A stretch of 64,000 nt of DNA from Acidobacteriota bacterium (GTDB lineage Bacteria > Acidobacteriota > UBA6911 > RPQK01 > DATIPO01), in the NCBI GenBank assembly GCA_035471785.1, contig DATIPQ010000077.1:1-64000 (forward strand), in the 5' to 3' direction. The first letter of the stretch is position 1. Every line of letters begins with the position of its first letter. A program made the translations under genes and the position numbers. Shown here piece after piece: positions 1 to 8,325 of the stretch. The notes under the pieces were generated by a model. That model saw nothing but the letters and a program-made list of their open reading frames with translations, was not told the origin of the DNA and made no database searches.

Positions 1-638
1 TGTGACATTCCGTAGTTTTCACCAAGATACTCCTTGATCCTGTCGCGGACTTGCACTCGAGCCCGATGAATGTCGGATTTGACCGAGGCAAGCGACCGGC
101 CGACCACTTCGCTGATATCCTGATAGCTCATTTTCTGTACGGCCGAGAGGACGAAGACTTCGCGGTACTTGGGCGGCAGGTCGGCAATCACCTTTTCAAC
201 CAGTTCACCCAGTTCTCCGGACAAGACAGCCTCCTCGGGCGACTTGGAGGGAACGCCGTGTTGTTGCGTCTCGGGTAGCTCTACGGCGTCATCCTCGTCA
301 ATCGATTCGAAGTAATGCTTCTTCCCTCGATATTTTTGGAAGACGTTGTTCTGGGCGATGCGGTACAGCCAGCTCTGAATCTTGCGGTTGTCTTTCAGCG
401 TCCCCAGTTTGCGGAAGGCCAGGATGAACGTGTCCTGGGCCAAATCCTCAGCGTCTTCTCTTGAACTTGTCAATCGGTAGATGTAGTTCAGAATGCGCTC
501 TCCGAAGATCTCGTAGATCCCATGGAACGCTTCGACGTCGCCGTTCTTGGCGCGCTCGACCAGCTTCTCCAACTCTTCGGGGGAGATGCCGAGATTCTGC
601 TTCTTACGGGGCTTTCGCCCTTTTCCATCTACGCTCAA
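1..638 (-). CDS. ECF-type RNA polymerase sigma factor (3' end beyond window)
   Basis: The 212 visible residues form a sigma-70 family factor of the extracytoplasmic-function type, which directs core RNA polymerase to a small regulon. Region 2 spans about residues 30-105 (EDAEDLAQDTF, then the -10 recognition helix around QSWLYRIAQN). Region 4 spans about 150-205 (LPPKYREVF, then a helix-turn-helix with MSYQDISEVVG and VKSDIHRAR). There is no region 1 or 3. The start is taken as TTG at 638 because a TAG stop lies immediately upstream in frame and no ATG occurs in frame before region 2. The C-terminus is cut by the left edge. It lies 62 bp downstream of the parvulin gene on the same strand, so the two may be co-transcribed. 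No anti-sigma gene is visible; one could lie beyond the edge. Confidence 0.9.
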   Translation of the reverse strand, partial: MSVDGKGRKPRKKQNLGISPEELEKLVERAKNGDVEAFHGIYEIFGERILNYIYRLTSSREDAEDLAQDTFILAFRKLGTLKDNRKIQSWLYRIAQNNVFQKYRGKKHYFESIDEDDAVELPETQQHGVPSKSPEEAVLSGELGELVEKVIADLPPKYREVFVLSAVQKMSYQDISEVVGRSLASVKSDIHRARVQVRDRIKEYLGENYGMS

Positions 639-700
639 CTACTTTTGATTGGGTCCTGTTTGAAAAGTTGCAAATTCCTGGAAACGTTTGCCTGGCGACT

Positions 701-1600
701 CTATTGCTGCTCTCCGGGAGGGCTTTCCTCTTCCTCCTTTTCGAGTTCGAAATGCAGTTTCACATTGTATTTCTCGGAGGCCCGGCGGGCCAGCTCATCG
801 GCCTCCTCTTTCTGCTTCAACTGCAGCAACTGCTGTGCAAGGTTGTCGCGAATGTCGTCGATCGTCAAGTAGCCGGGCTCCCGCGTGCCGTCGACCATCA
901 GGATATGCCAGCCCTGTACCGTGCGCAGAGGCTCCGATATCTCGCCTTCCTCCAGGCCGAAGGCCACCTGCTCCATGGCGGCTTCCAGCTGTCCGGGCTG
1001 AATCCATCCCATGAACCCGCCCCGGTCTCGGGTGCGTATGTCCTTGGAGCGCACTTGAGCGATCTTTTCGAAGTCCCCCCCGTTCCTGAGCTGCTCGACG
1101 ATGCTCCTGGCTTCTTCTTCACTGCCCACCATGATGCTGTTCAGCCTGACCATGCGGGGATGGCGGAAGTACTCCTTGTTCTGCTCGTAATAGGCCTGCA
1201 TGTCCTCTTCGCTGACGCTGGCCGCTTGGGAAACTTTGGCGCGGTAATAGTCGGCCAGAGCCTGAGTCCGGCGGAGTTCCATCTGACGCTGGAAGGTCTC
1301 ATCCTCGTCGAGTCCGGATTCCTCGGCCTCGCGGGCGATCGCCTTCACCTCCATCCATTTGCGGATGAACTGCCTGCGCTGCTTCTCACCCTGCAACTGC
1401 TGGCGGGCTCTTGGACCCAGCGACGCCACCAGTTGGTCCACCTCGGATTGGGTCAGCCGGTAGCCATCCATCTCCGCCACCACCTCTTCCGGGTCAGCTT
1501 CAGGCGAGGTCGATTCCTGGCCCTGTTCCTGGGCCAGAAGAGGGAAAACGGCCGCCAGCATCAGGAGCGCAGAAAGGGAAAGGGACATCAAAAATCTCAT
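701..1600 (-). CDS. Secreted parvulin-type peptidyl-prolyl isomerase (PpiC/SurA-like)
   Basis: A 299-residue exported isomerase that probably assists folding of envelope proteins. Residues 1-24 form a signal peptide ending near LLAQ. A SurA-N-like helical part covers about 40-135. One parvulin domain follows at about 140-235, with the typical GGDFEKIA, GGFMGWI and GWHILMV segments. A charged helical tail ends in an acidic stretch. The ORF is open to 1642, but ATG at 1600 is preferred because GGAGG stands six bases upstream and the signal peptide begins there. Only one parvulin domain is present, so it is closer to PpiC or PrsA-like foldases than to two-domain SurA. An ECF sigma gene follows downstream, consistent with a role in envelope stress. 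Confidence 0.88.
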   Translation of the reverse strand: MRFLMSLSLSALLMLAAVFPLLAQEQGQESTSPEADPEEVVAEMDGYRLTQSEVDQLVASLGPRARQQLQGEKQRRQFIRKWMEVKAIAREAEESGLDEDETFQRQMELRRTQALADYYRAKVSQAASVSEEDMQAYYEQNKEYFRHPRMVRLNSIMVGSEEEARSIVEQLRNGGDFEKIAQVRSKDIRTRDRGGFMGWIQPGQLEAAMEQVAFGLEEGEISEPLRTVQGWHILMVDGTREPGYLTIDDIRDNLAQQLLQLKQKEEADELARRASEKYNVKLHFELEKEEEESPPGEQQ

Positions 1601-1814
1601 ATCATCCTCCAAAACGCCGCGGAAAGCGACGGGCTTGTTCAAAGACGGTCAGCATAACACAGCGCCGAAGGGCAGATGCGTGCAGCACGATCGTCGGACG
1701 GCTTCTTTTTTCGACCAAAGGCAAACCGTCCGCGTCTAATCTTACAAGTGTAGTATTTTAGGAACCGAACACGTCTTCCGGCGTGTAGACGATCTAGAAA
1801 GGAGTTACAGGACA

Positions 1815-2630
1815 ATGAGGTTGAAATCCCTTTTGATTCTATTGTGCGTATCTTTGCTGGCGGCCGGTCCCCTGTTGGCTCAGGAGATCCGTTTCTTGCA
1901 GAGGGACGGAGGCTACCTGGGGGTAGAGCTGCGCAACGTGGACGCAGATGACGCGGCTTCCCTGAGCCTGCAACGGGTGGCCGGCGTGGTCATCGAGCGT
2001 GTGGAGCCGGGGACCCCGGCGGAAGAGGCCGGACTGCAGCCCGGAGACGCCATCCTGGAGTACGCTGGCGTGACCGTGCTGAGTGTCCGCCACTTGCAGC
2101 GCCTGGTTTCGGAGACCCCTCCCGGACGCGAGATCGATCTGTCCGTCAACCGCGGCGGACGGCAGCAGCAGATAATGGTGCAGGTGGGGAAACGCCAGAG
2201 CTCGGTCATCCGCCCCCGCGACCTCGACGATCTGCACTTCGACTTCGACTGGGACAATCTGGAACGCTTCCGCGTCGAACCGGGCGAGGGCCGGTCGCAC
2301 ATCTTCGTGATGAGTTCGCGGCCGCGGCTGGGGGTCTCAGTGATCACTCTCACCGAGCAATTGGCCGACTTCCTGGAAGTCCCCGACTCGCAGGGCCTTC
2401 TCGTCACCGAGGTGGTCGCCGACAGCCCCGCCGCCCGCGCCGGACTGCAAGCCGGCGACGTCATCGTGGAGCTCAACGGCGACGAGGTGGGTCAGCCCCA
2501 TCGCCTCTCCCTGAGGCTCAAGGCCGGCCAGAACAACGACCTGCGCGTCTACCGCCGCGGACGCGCCATGTCCTTCACCATCGAGATCGAAGAACCCTCG
2601 CCCCCCAAGGGCGGAAAACGCCGCCTTTGA
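1815..2630 (+). CDS. Secreted protein with two PDZ domains
   Basis: The 271-residue product has a signal peptide (about 1-22, ending LLAQ) and two PDZ domains of the DegP/HtrA type. The first is at about 30-110 with GYLGVEL and the GVVIERVEPGTPAEEAGL core. The second is at about 170-255 with LGVSV and VVADSPAARAGLQAGDVI. No protease catalytic domain is present, so it is a stand-alone PDZ protein that probably binds exposed C-termini or peptides in the periplasm. A strong ribosome binding site (AAAGGAG) precedes the ATG. It is divergent from the isomerase gene and convergent with pssA. The exact partner cannot be read from the sequence. Confidence 0.85.
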   Translation: MRLKSLLILLCVSLLAAGPLLAQEIRFLQRDGGYLGVELRNVDADDAASLSLQRVAGVVIERVEPGTPAEEAGLQPGDAILEYAGVTVLSVRHLQRLVSETPPGREIDLSVNRGGRQQQIMVQVGKRQSSVIRPRDLDDLHFDFDWDNLERFRVEPGEGRSHIFVMSSRPRLGVSVITLTEQLADFLEVPDSQGLLVTEVVADSPAARAGLQAGDVIVELNGDEVGQPHRLSLRLKAGQNNDLRVYRRGRAMSFTIEIEEPSPPKGGKRRL

Positions 2631-2649
2631 GACCAAGTCCAACTCCCAA

Positions 2650-2697
2650 GGCCCAACTCGCAAGAAACCTCCAAACCTCCCGCTTGTGAGTTGGGCC
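2650..2697. terminator. Bidirectional hairpin between convergent genes
   Basis: Arms GGCCCAACTC-G-CAAG (2650-2664) and CTTG-T-GAGTTGGGCC (2683-2697) pair with one mismatch around an 18-base loop. It sits in the 78 bp between the stops of the PDZ gene (+) and pssA (-), the expected place for a shared terminator. There is no long T tract on either side, so it may need Rho. Confidence 0.55.
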
Positions 2698-2708
2698 GGG
2701 GAGGGTTG

Positions 2709-3482
2709 TCACTTGCTCTGTCTGCGAAGGGCCGAGAGGAGCCGGATGAAGGGGCCGCTGGCGGCGTAGGTATAGGCCACCAGCAAGAGGGCCACCTGCG
2801 AATACCAGATCATTCCCGCCACTGCCAAGGCCACCAGGACCACCAGCAAGTGGCTCTTGCCCCGCGCCAGGTTGAGTTTCTTCATGGACGGATAGCGCAG
2901 GGTGGAGATCATCAGGAAGGAAACGACGTAGGTGGCCACCACCAGCATCAGGTCGAAGTGGGGCCATGGAGGTGGGGCCTTCAAGAAATGCACGGTGGCG
3001 GCTACGAAGCCTGCTCCAGCGGGGATGGGCAGTCCGGCGAAACTCTTCAAGTCGCTGGTCTGAACGTTGAAGCGGGCCAGCCGCATGGCCCCGCAGATAA
3101 GAAAAATGAAGGCCGAGCACTGGGCCAGCCTGCCCAAGTCCTGCATTCCCCAGGTATAGAGCAATACGGCGGGGGCCACTCCGAAGCTGACAACGTCGGC
3201 CAGTGAATCGAGCTGCAGGCCGAAATCGCTGGTGGCGTTGGCCATGCGGGCCACCCGGCCGTCCAGTCCGTCCAGCACGACGGCGATTCCGATAGCCATG
3301 GCGGCCATGTCGTAATCGCCGACCAGCGTCGAAATCAAGGCGTAGAATCCGAAAAAAATATTGCCCACGGTGAACAGAGTGGGCAGCAGATAGACGCTGC
3401 GGCGCAACTTTCGCCGCGGCGAGAAGAGGCCGCGGGCTTCTGATTCCAACTCTTTGGAATTGAACAGCACGCTTAGCTCCAT
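2709..3482 (-). CDS. pssA: CDP-diacylglycerol--serine O-phosphatidyltransferase
   Basis: A membrane enzyme that joins CDP-diacylglycerol and L-serine to give phosphatidylserine, the first committed step to phosphatidylethanolamine. The 257-residue sequence carries the CDP-alcohol phosphotransferase signature: D71, G72, A78, R79, G88, D92 and D96 in the pattern DG-x2-AR-x8-G-x3-D-x3-D (the first D doubled as DGLDG). Several hydrophobic helices follow, as usual for the type II (Gram-positive/archaeal-like) PssA. It starts inside the end of psd with a 10-base overlap, so psd and pssA are translationally linked and make the two steps of one pathway. Confidence 0.93.
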   Translation of the reverse strand: MELSVLFNSKELESEARGLFSPRRKLRRSVYLLPTLFTVGNIFFGFYALISTLVGDYDMAAMAIGIAVVLDGLDGRVARMANATSDFGLQLDSLADVVSFGVAPAVLLYTWGMQDLGRLAQCSAFIFLICGAMRLARFNVQTSDLKSFAGLPIPAGAGFVAATVHFLKAPPPWPHFDLMLVVATYVVSFLMISTLRYPSMKKLNLARGKSHLLVVLVALAVAGMIWYSQVALLLVAYTYAASGPFIRLLSALRRQSK

Positions 3483-4078
3483 CGGGCGATGACGCTCGAT
3501 CCGCCCATCACCCGATCACCTTTCCTCACCTCAGGATGACACTGCCGGGGCAAAAAAACGTCGACTCGGCTTCCAAAGCGGATTAGCCCTATTCTATCAC
3601 CTTTGGCGACCTCTTCTCCGGCCACTTTCCAGGGCACGATGCGGCGGGCGATCAACCCGGTGATGAGAGCAAAGGTGAGCTGGCGGCCCGCTTCATCCTC
3701 GATGGTCAACACCAAACGCTCGTTTTCGACCGAGGCCCGTTCGTCAAAGGCCAGCAGAAAGCGTCCCGGATGGTAGTCCTGGCGCACGATGCGTCCGCCG
3801 ATGGGGGCCCTGTTGACGTGCACGTCGAACACCGAGAGGAAGATGCTGACGCGCAGCAGTCCGCTGCTGTCCTCTTCAACCTGCACCACCTTGCCGTCGG
3901 CGGGCGAGACCAAGGCGCCCGGATCGGCCGGGATCTCGCGCTCAGGGTTGCGGAAGAAATAGAGGACGAAGCCTCCCAGGAGAATCAACGGCACAGCCCA
4001 AGCCCAAAGCCCCAACGCCAGACAAACGGCAATCAGAGCCAGCACGGGAATATTGAAGTAAAAGCCGTCCTTGACCAT
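3473..4078 (-). CDS. psd: Phosphatidylserine decarboxylase proenzyme
   Basis: Decarboxylates phosphatidylserine to phosphatidylethanolamine. At 201 residues it is the short form that lacks the long N-terminal extension of E. coli Psd. Two hydrophobic stretches at about 8-42 anchor it. The segment after them (FFRNPEREIP, then SPADGKV) is typical of the family. The C-terminus contains the self-cleavage site MGGSS at 191-195; cleavage before Ser194 would create the pyruvoyl cofactor. A GGAGG site lies just upstream of the ATG. It is the first gene of the psd-pssA pair and follows a terminator. Confidence 0.93.
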   Translation of the reverse strand: MVKDGFYFNIPVLALIAVCLALGLWAWAVPLILLGGFVLYFFRNPEREIPADPGALVSPADGKVVQVEEDSSGLLRVSIFLSVFDVHVNRAPIGGRIVRQDYHPGRFLLAFDERASVENERLVLTIEDEAGRQLTFALITGLIARRIVPWKVAGEEVAKGDRIGLIRFGSRVDVFLPRQCHPEVRKGDRVMGGSSVIARWS

Positions 4079-4122
4079 GAGCCTCCAAAGGATAGCAAAC
4101 TCCGGCAGCCGCCCGAGCGAAC

Positions 4123-4151
4123 AAAAAAACCCGCGGAGTGCACTCCGCGGG
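4123..4151 (-). terminator. Rho-independent terminator after the DUF465 gene
   Basis: A perfect 22-bp palindrome (arms CCCGCGGAGTG and CACTCCGCGGG, 4130-4151) is followed on the minus strand by seven T residues (4129-4123). It separates the DUF465 gene from psd, so psd needs its own start signal or read-through. A second small hairpin (CTCGCT/AGCGAG) lies at about 4166-4179. Confidence 0.85.
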
Positions 4152-4230
4152 TGTTGAACGAACGCCTCGCTTGAGCGAGCGTCTGCCCCGGCGGCGCCGG
4201 GTTCCTTTCCTCAAATGAAACGCATGCCGC

Positions 4231-4461
4231 TTAACCAGAGGCCTGCTGCGCCACGTATTGATTGATGCGCATCTGCATCTGGTCTTTCAGCGCCAGTTTC
4301 TTTTTTTTCAGGATCGTTTCTCGAAGTTGGTCGTCTTCGCTGGGATAGGGCTTCTGAATCAGTGCTTCCAGTTGCTGATCGAATTCGCGATGCTGCTGAC
4401 TGAGCTGCCGGAATTCCTCATCATTCTGGGCCAGATACTCTCTGAGCTTCGTCTCATCCAT
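4231..4461 (-). CDS. Small DUF465 (YdcH-like) helical protein
   Basis: A 76-residue charged, wholly helical protein that matches the DUF465/YdcH pattern. An N-terminal helix has EEFRQLSQQHREFD. A proline-containing turn (KPYPSEDD) follows, then a second helix rich in Lys with the KKKKLALKDQM core. The family is widespread in Gram-negative bacteria and its function is unknown. AGGAGG lies upstream of the ATG with an 11-14 base gap. It is a single-gene unit closed by a strong terminator. About 200 bp upstream separate it from phoH, and I see no further gene there. Confidence 0.85.
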   Translation of the reverse strand: MDETKLREYLAQNDEEFRQLSQQHREFDQQLEALIQKPYPSEDDQLRETILKKKKLALKDQMQMRINQYVAQQASG

Positions 4462-4657
4462 TATTGACGACCCCTCCTCTCTGTTTTGTGTTTGTGGGCT
4501 TAAAAAAGTGGCGTGTTAAGGCTTGGCGCATTGTCGCAGCTAAATGTATCAGATTCCGCCGTTCCTATTCAAGGATTTGGATCGCCCTGCTTTGTGTACC
4601 TCAAGTGCAGGATAAACAGCCGGAAATGGACTTCAGCCCTGGATTTCCCTTCCGCGT

Positions 4658-5617
4658 TCATCGATCTTTCCCGGGAGAGCGGCGGGAATCGTAGGCTTCG
4701 ATAATGGCCTTGACCAGGCGGTGACGCACCACGTCTTTCTGGGTGAAGGTGCAAAAGGCGATGCCCGACACCCTGGAGAGGAGGTCCATGCACTCGATCA
4801 GTCCGGAGCGCTGTCCCCGAGGCAGGTCGATCTGGGTGATGTCTCCGGTGACCACGGCTTGCGAATTCATGCCGATACGGGTCAGGAACATCTTCATCTG
4901 CTCGGAGGTGCAGTTTTGGGCCTCGTCGAGGATGATGAAGGAATCGCTGAGGGTTCGCCCCCGCATGAAGGCCAGGGGCGCGATCTCGATCACGCCCCGT
5001 TCCATCAGCTTGTTGACCTTCTCGCCGGAAAGCATGTGGTGGAGCGCATCGTAGAGGGGACGCAAATAGGGATTGACCTTTTCCTGCAGGTCGCCGGGCA
5101 AGAATCCCAGCTTCTCGCCGGCCTCCACGGCCGGACGAGCCAGGATGATGCGCTGGATGGTCTTGTTGAGGAGGCGCTGCACTCCTACCGCCACCGCCAG
5201 ATACGTCTTGCCGGTGCCGGCCGGACCGATGCCGAACACCAGGTCGTGACTGTCGATCATGCGCACGTAGCGGGTCTGGTTGGCGCCCCGCGGGACGACT
5301 TCGCGGATGGGGGTGCGGATGACGGGAACGTCGCGGAAGAAATCTCCCAGCGTCGCCGCCGCGCCTTCGGAGACCATCTCGAAGGCATGCTGCAGATCGC
5401 CGTTGGTGAACTCCTCTCCGCTCTCCACCAGGTCGGAGAACTCGCGCAGCAGGCGGGCCAGGCGGCGCTCTTTTTCTTCGCTCTCGGATTCCACCGAGAC
5501 CCGGTTGCCACGGGCGTGGATATTGCAGCCGAAGGCGTCTTCCAGAAAGCGCAGTGTCTCGCCTTGGACGTCGAAAAGAAGTTCCGCACCGCGTGCGGGT
5601 AGGTCGATGTTTCTCAA
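4658..5617 (-). CDS. phoH: PhoH-like ATPase (YbeZ/PhoL type)
   Basis: A 319-residue PhoH-family P-loop NTPase. Members are linked to RNA metabolism and ribosome maturation, often beside YbeY. An N-terminal KH-like part occupies about 1-90 (FGCNIHARGNRVSV). The ATPase core carries Walker A GPAGTGKT at 131-138 and the DEAQ Walker B at 231-234, with the family segments LARPAVEAGEKLGFLPGD and VTGDITQIDLP. The start is TTG at 5617 with no clear ribosome binding site, so the start is less certain. It lies 68 bp downstream of rpsT on the same strand. No ybeY gene follows. Confidence 0.92.
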   Translation of the reverse strand: MRNIDLPARGAELLFDVQGETLRFLEDAFGCNIHARGNRVSVESESEEKERRLARLLREFSDLVESGEEFTNGDLQHAFEMVSEGAAATLGDFFRDVPVIRTPIREVVPRGANQTRYVRMIDSHDLVFGIGPAGTGKTYLAVAVGVQRLLNKTIQRIILARPAVEAGEKLGFLPGDLQEKVNPYLRPLYDALHHMLSGEKVNKLMERGVIEIAPLAFMRGRTLSDSFIILDEAQNCTSEQMKMFLTRIGMNSQAVVTGDITQIDLPRGQRSGLIECMDLLSRVSGIAFCTFTQKDVVRHRLVKAIIEAYDSRRSPGKDR

Positions 5618-5685
5618 GGGGGCCTTGTGGGAGGGAGGGCGGGGAGCGGTCAGGACGGGCGGGGACTGCTCCTCCCCCGCTCAGC

Positions 5686-5967
5686 TCAGGACGCCGTGCC
5701 TTCGGCCTCTAGTTGGTGCAGCCTCTTGGTCAGGCGGGCCTTGTAGCGGGCGGCGGCATTTTTGTGAATGACGCCTTTGCGGGCTTTTTTGTCGATCTCC
5801 GAGTAGACCTTAGGCAAGAATTCCCGCGCTTCAGCCGCCTGCTTGTCATCAAGCATCTGGCGGAAGCGCTTGATGGCGGTCCGCATCTGTTGGCGGCGAA
5901 TGCGGTTGCGCATGCGCCGGACCCGGCTCTGCCTCATCCTTTTGGCGGCAGACTTGATATTGGGCAT
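5686..5967 (-). CDS. rpsT: 30S ribosomal protein S20
   Basis: A 93-residue, strongly basic helical protein of the small subunit that binds the 5' domain of 16S rRNA. The family N-terminus (MPNIKSAAKR) is present and the length is normal. The reading frame is open upstream to 6135, but the ATG at 5967 is the true start: homologs begin with MxNIKSA and GGAG lies ten bases upstream. A near-consensus promoter lies about 80 bases further upstream, so the gene can be transcribed independently of holA. Confidence 0.96.
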   Translation of the reverse strand: MPNIKSAAKRMRQSRVRRMRNRIRRQQMRTAIKRFRQMLDDKQAAEAREFLPKVYSEIDKKARKGVIHKNAAARYKARLTKRLHQLEAEGTAS

Positions 5968-6044
5968 GAGATTCGTCTCTCCTTCAAATGTCGATCTTCT
6001 CCGGGGGTGAGCCGAACGCAACTCGCCCCCTAGCAAAGCCCTTG

Positions 6045-6074
6045 ATTGTAGTGCTCCCGTACCCTTGCTGTCAA
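6045..6074 (-). promoter_or_regulatory. Sigma-70 promoter of rpsT
   Basis: On the minus strand TTGACA (6074-6069) is followed after 18 bp by TACAAT (6050-6045). The predicted start near 6038 gives a leader of about 70 bases before rpsT. It lies between the holA stop and rpsT. Confidence 0.8.
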
Positions 6075-6116
6075 TAGGCCGACGGTGCCGAGAGGCAGTT
6101 CGCTGCATCGCCGCCC

Positions 6117-7067
6117 TCAGGAGCCGGCATGGCATGCCTCCAGGATGAAGCGCTCCAAGGCCGCTTTCTCGTTGCTGGAGGTGCTTTTGAGCAGGCGGTC
6201 GGTTTCCCGCAAGCGCACCAGCAGGCGTTGCAGGTGGGCGCGGGAATAGCGGCGCACCTGCTGCTCCTTGCCCTTATAGCTCCAGATCTTGAGTTTCTTG
6301 AGCACGTCCCAGAAGCGCATCCGCCGTTCTTCCAGCAGTTCCTTGGCCACCAGCAGGCGGCGGAAGTTCCAGTAGAGCATGGCCAGCACCGCCTGAGGCG
6401 TATTGCCGGCTTCGAAAAGGCGTCCCAGGATGGAAAGCGCCTTCTTGGAGTCGTTTTCAGCCACCGCGCCGATTAGGGCGAAGACGTCGTAGTCGCGGGC
6501 CTGCAGCGTCATGTCGGACACCGCCTGCAAGGTGATCTTGCGGTCTTTCAGAGTGTAGAGAAAAAGCTTCTCCAGTTCGTTGTCGAGACGCTGCAAGTCC
6601 TCGCCCGACAATTCCACCAGCCTGCGGGCGGCGGCTTGCTCCATCTCGAAGCCCTCGTCGCGGGCCCTGCGGCGAACCCACTGCTGGGGCGGCAGATCGC
6701 TTTCCGAATCGAGGCTGGGGAGTTTGGCGGGCCAGCCCTTGCCCTTGCGCGAGGCCTCCACGATCATCACCGTGCGGGCGGCCGGATCCTTCAGGTATCG
6801 TCCCAGCTCTTCAGAGCCCTGCTCGGCGTTGCGAACCCAGATCCAGCGCCGCGGCCCCATCCAGGGAAGAGTGCGGGCCGCGCTCACGACCTGCGAAGTC
6901 TCATCCGAGGCCAAATCGAAAACCTTCCAGTCAAAGCTGCGCGCCCCCTCCTCGACCTGGGCCTCGCAAAGGGCGAAGACCTTCTTGCGCAGATAGTCCT
7001 GGCCCGATTTGAGAAAATAAACCGGACGGGGATCGGAGAGCGACCCTTGAAAAGCCTTGAGATCCAT
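6117..7067 (-). CDS. holA: DNA polymerase III subunit delta
   Basis: The delta subunit opens the sliding clamp in the clamp-loader complex. The 316-residue protein begins with the HolA-type PVYFLKSGQDYLRKK segment. It continues with a degenerate AAA+ module (VVSAARTLPWMGPRRWIWVRNAE) and ends in the helical collar domain (LDNELEKLFLY, then FALIGAVAENDSKKAL). There is no functional Walker A, as usual for delta. It starts nine bases after the lptE stop and is part of the leftward dcd-lptE-holA run. The lptE-holA pairing also occurs in E. coli. Confidence 0.92.
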   Translation of the reverse strand: MDLKAFQGSLSDPRPVYFLKSGQDYLRKKVFALCEAQVEEGARSFDWKVFDLASDETSQVVSAARTLPWMGPRRWIWVRNAEQGSEELGRYLKDPAARTVMIVEASRKGKGWPAKLPSLDSESDLPPQQWVRRRARDEGFEMEQAAARRLVELSGEDLQRLDNELEKLFLYTLKDRKITLQAVSDMTLQARDYDVFALIGAVAENDSKKALSILGRLFEAGNTPQAVLAMLYWNFRRLLVAKELLEERRMRFWDVLKKLKIWSYKGKEQQVRRYSRAHLQRLLVRLRETDRLLKSTSSNEKAALERFILEACHAGS

Positions 7068-7076
7068 GGTGAAGCG

Positions 7077-7607
7077 TTAGAAACCTTCCAGAATGCTGCT
7101 GATTACCGACCCCGCAAAGTCTTCGGCGATGCGGCCCAGGGCGGGATTCTGCTCGGAGAAGAAATGGTCGACGTCGGCGTTGATCTGGTATTGCTCACGG
7201 AAAATGTAGTCGTTGTTGCGATAGAGCACCTGGCCGGTGACGCGGTTTTGAAATTCCACCTGGGCCCGCATTTCCACCAGAAAAGTGCTGCCCAGGGTGG
7301 TGGTGCGGCCAAACAGTACCGAGTTGGCGCGTACCGACACCACCGTGCCCGAGAGAACGGCGTCGGCCCGGGAGGGATCATCGATGACCCGGTAGCCCGA
7401 ACGCTCCACCAGTTCGCGAATCAGCTGGCGCGTCAGCAACTGCTCCACGGCGGCGGTGGCGCTGGTGTTCTCCAGCGGCATGACGGCCACCGTCTTGATG
7501 CCGTAGTCGAGACGCTGGGAAGCCGCCGTCTTGTATCCGCAGGAAGCGGCGGTCATCAGCAAGGCCAGCACAACCGGCCCGAAATGTCTGATCCGACCGG
7601 TCTTCAT
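7077..7607 (-). CDS. lptE: LPS-assembly lipoprotein LptE family
   Basis: Outer-membrane lipoprotein that in the Lpt system plugs the LptD barrel and helps place lipopolysaccharide on the cell surface. The 176-residue product has a lipoprotein signal with the acylated Cys at about residue 23 (TAASCGY). The mature part has the DUF4136-like LptE fold (KTVAVMPLENTSA, LIRELVERSGYRVI, EMRAQVEFQNRVTGQVLY). The start at 7607 is chosen because it gives the lipobox and because its ATGA overlaps the dcd stop by four bases. The gene position before holA supports the assignment. Confidence 0.82.
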   Translation of the reverse strand: MKTGRIRHFGPVVLALLMTAASCGYKTAASQRLDYGIKTVAVMPLENTSATAAVEQLLTRQLIRELVERSGYRVIDDPSRADAVLSGTVVSVRANSVLFGRTTTLGSTFLVEMRAQVEFQNRVTGQVLYRNNDYIFREQYQINADVDHFFSEQNPALGRIAEDFAGSVISSILEGF

Positions 7608-8167
7608 GAGTCGTCCTCCACGCGGGCCGTGGTGATGTCCTGCTGAGCCTGGTACTTGCCCTTGCGGTCGGCGTAGGAAACGCGGCAGGGCTCCCGAGCG
7701 CTCAGGAACACCAACTGGCCGATGCCCTCCCCGGCGTAGATGCGCACTGGACGACGGCCGGTGTTTGAAATGGATAGGGTGGCGTAACCTTCCCATTCCG
7801 GTTCGAAGGGCGTCACGTTGACCACCACCCCGCAGCGGGCGTAGGTCGATTTTCCGGTGCACAGCGTCAACACGTCGCGCGGGATGCGGAAGTATTCCAG
7901 CGAACGCGCCAGCAGGAACGATGCCGGCTCGATAAGACAGGAATCGCCCTCTTCCTGGATAAAATCGTCGGCCGCCACGGCCTTGGGGTCCAGCGGCTCG
8001 TCGCCCCGGGGCGGACGCTTAAAGAAGCGCGAGAGGCGGAAATCGTAGCCGTAGGAAGAAACGCCGTAAGAAATGACGGACGCGCCCACCTGAGAGCTTT
8101 GGAAAGGATCGATCATGGCTTTTTCGCGCGCCATGCGCTCGATCCAGTGGTCAGCCTTGAGGCCCAT
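7604..8167 (-). CDS. dcd: dCTP deaminase
   Basis: Converts dCTP to dUTP, the route to dTMP in most Gram-negative bacteria. The 187 residues match the short dCTP deaminase type, with GYDFRLSRFF, then CTGKSTYARCGVVVNVTPF containing the Ser/Arg phosphate-binding residues, and PEWEGYATLSISN with the catalytic Glu. It opens the leftward dcd-lptE-holA cluster and overlaps lptE by four bases. Confidence 0.93.
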   Translation of the reverse strand: MGLKADHWIERMAREKAMIDPFQSSQVGASVISYGVSSYGYDFRLSRFFKRPPRGDEPLDPKAVAADDFIQEEGDSCLIEPASFLLARSLEYFRIPRDVLTLCTGKSTYARCGVVVNVTPFEPEWEGYATLSISNTGRRPVRIYAGEGIGQLVFLSAREPCRVSYADRKGKYQAQQDITTARVEDDS

Positions 8168-8243
8168 GGCGGGCAGTTTAGCTTACCCTGGCCCGCCCCG
8201 TGAAGCGGCCAAGGGCCGGGGCTTTCCCAAAGGCTCCTGCAGG

Positions 8244-8272
8244 TTGACTCGAAAGGCTTAGACAAGTATAGT
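8244..8272 (+). promoter_or_regulatory. Sigma-70 promoter of the HU/IHF gene
   Basis: TTGACT (8244-8249), a 17-bp spacer and TATAGT (8267-8272). The predicted start near 8279 leaves a leader of about 47 bases that contains AGGAGG (8308-8313). Confidence 0.82.
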
Positions 8273-8325
8273 CTTATGAACAGTTTAACGACGGGCTGTC
8301 GATTCCCAGGAGGCTACAGGGTACC

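Noticed and set aside
461-1657. Long forward frame opposite the sigma factor and isomerase genes
   Set aside because: It is antisense to two clear genes and has the composition of a shadow frame.
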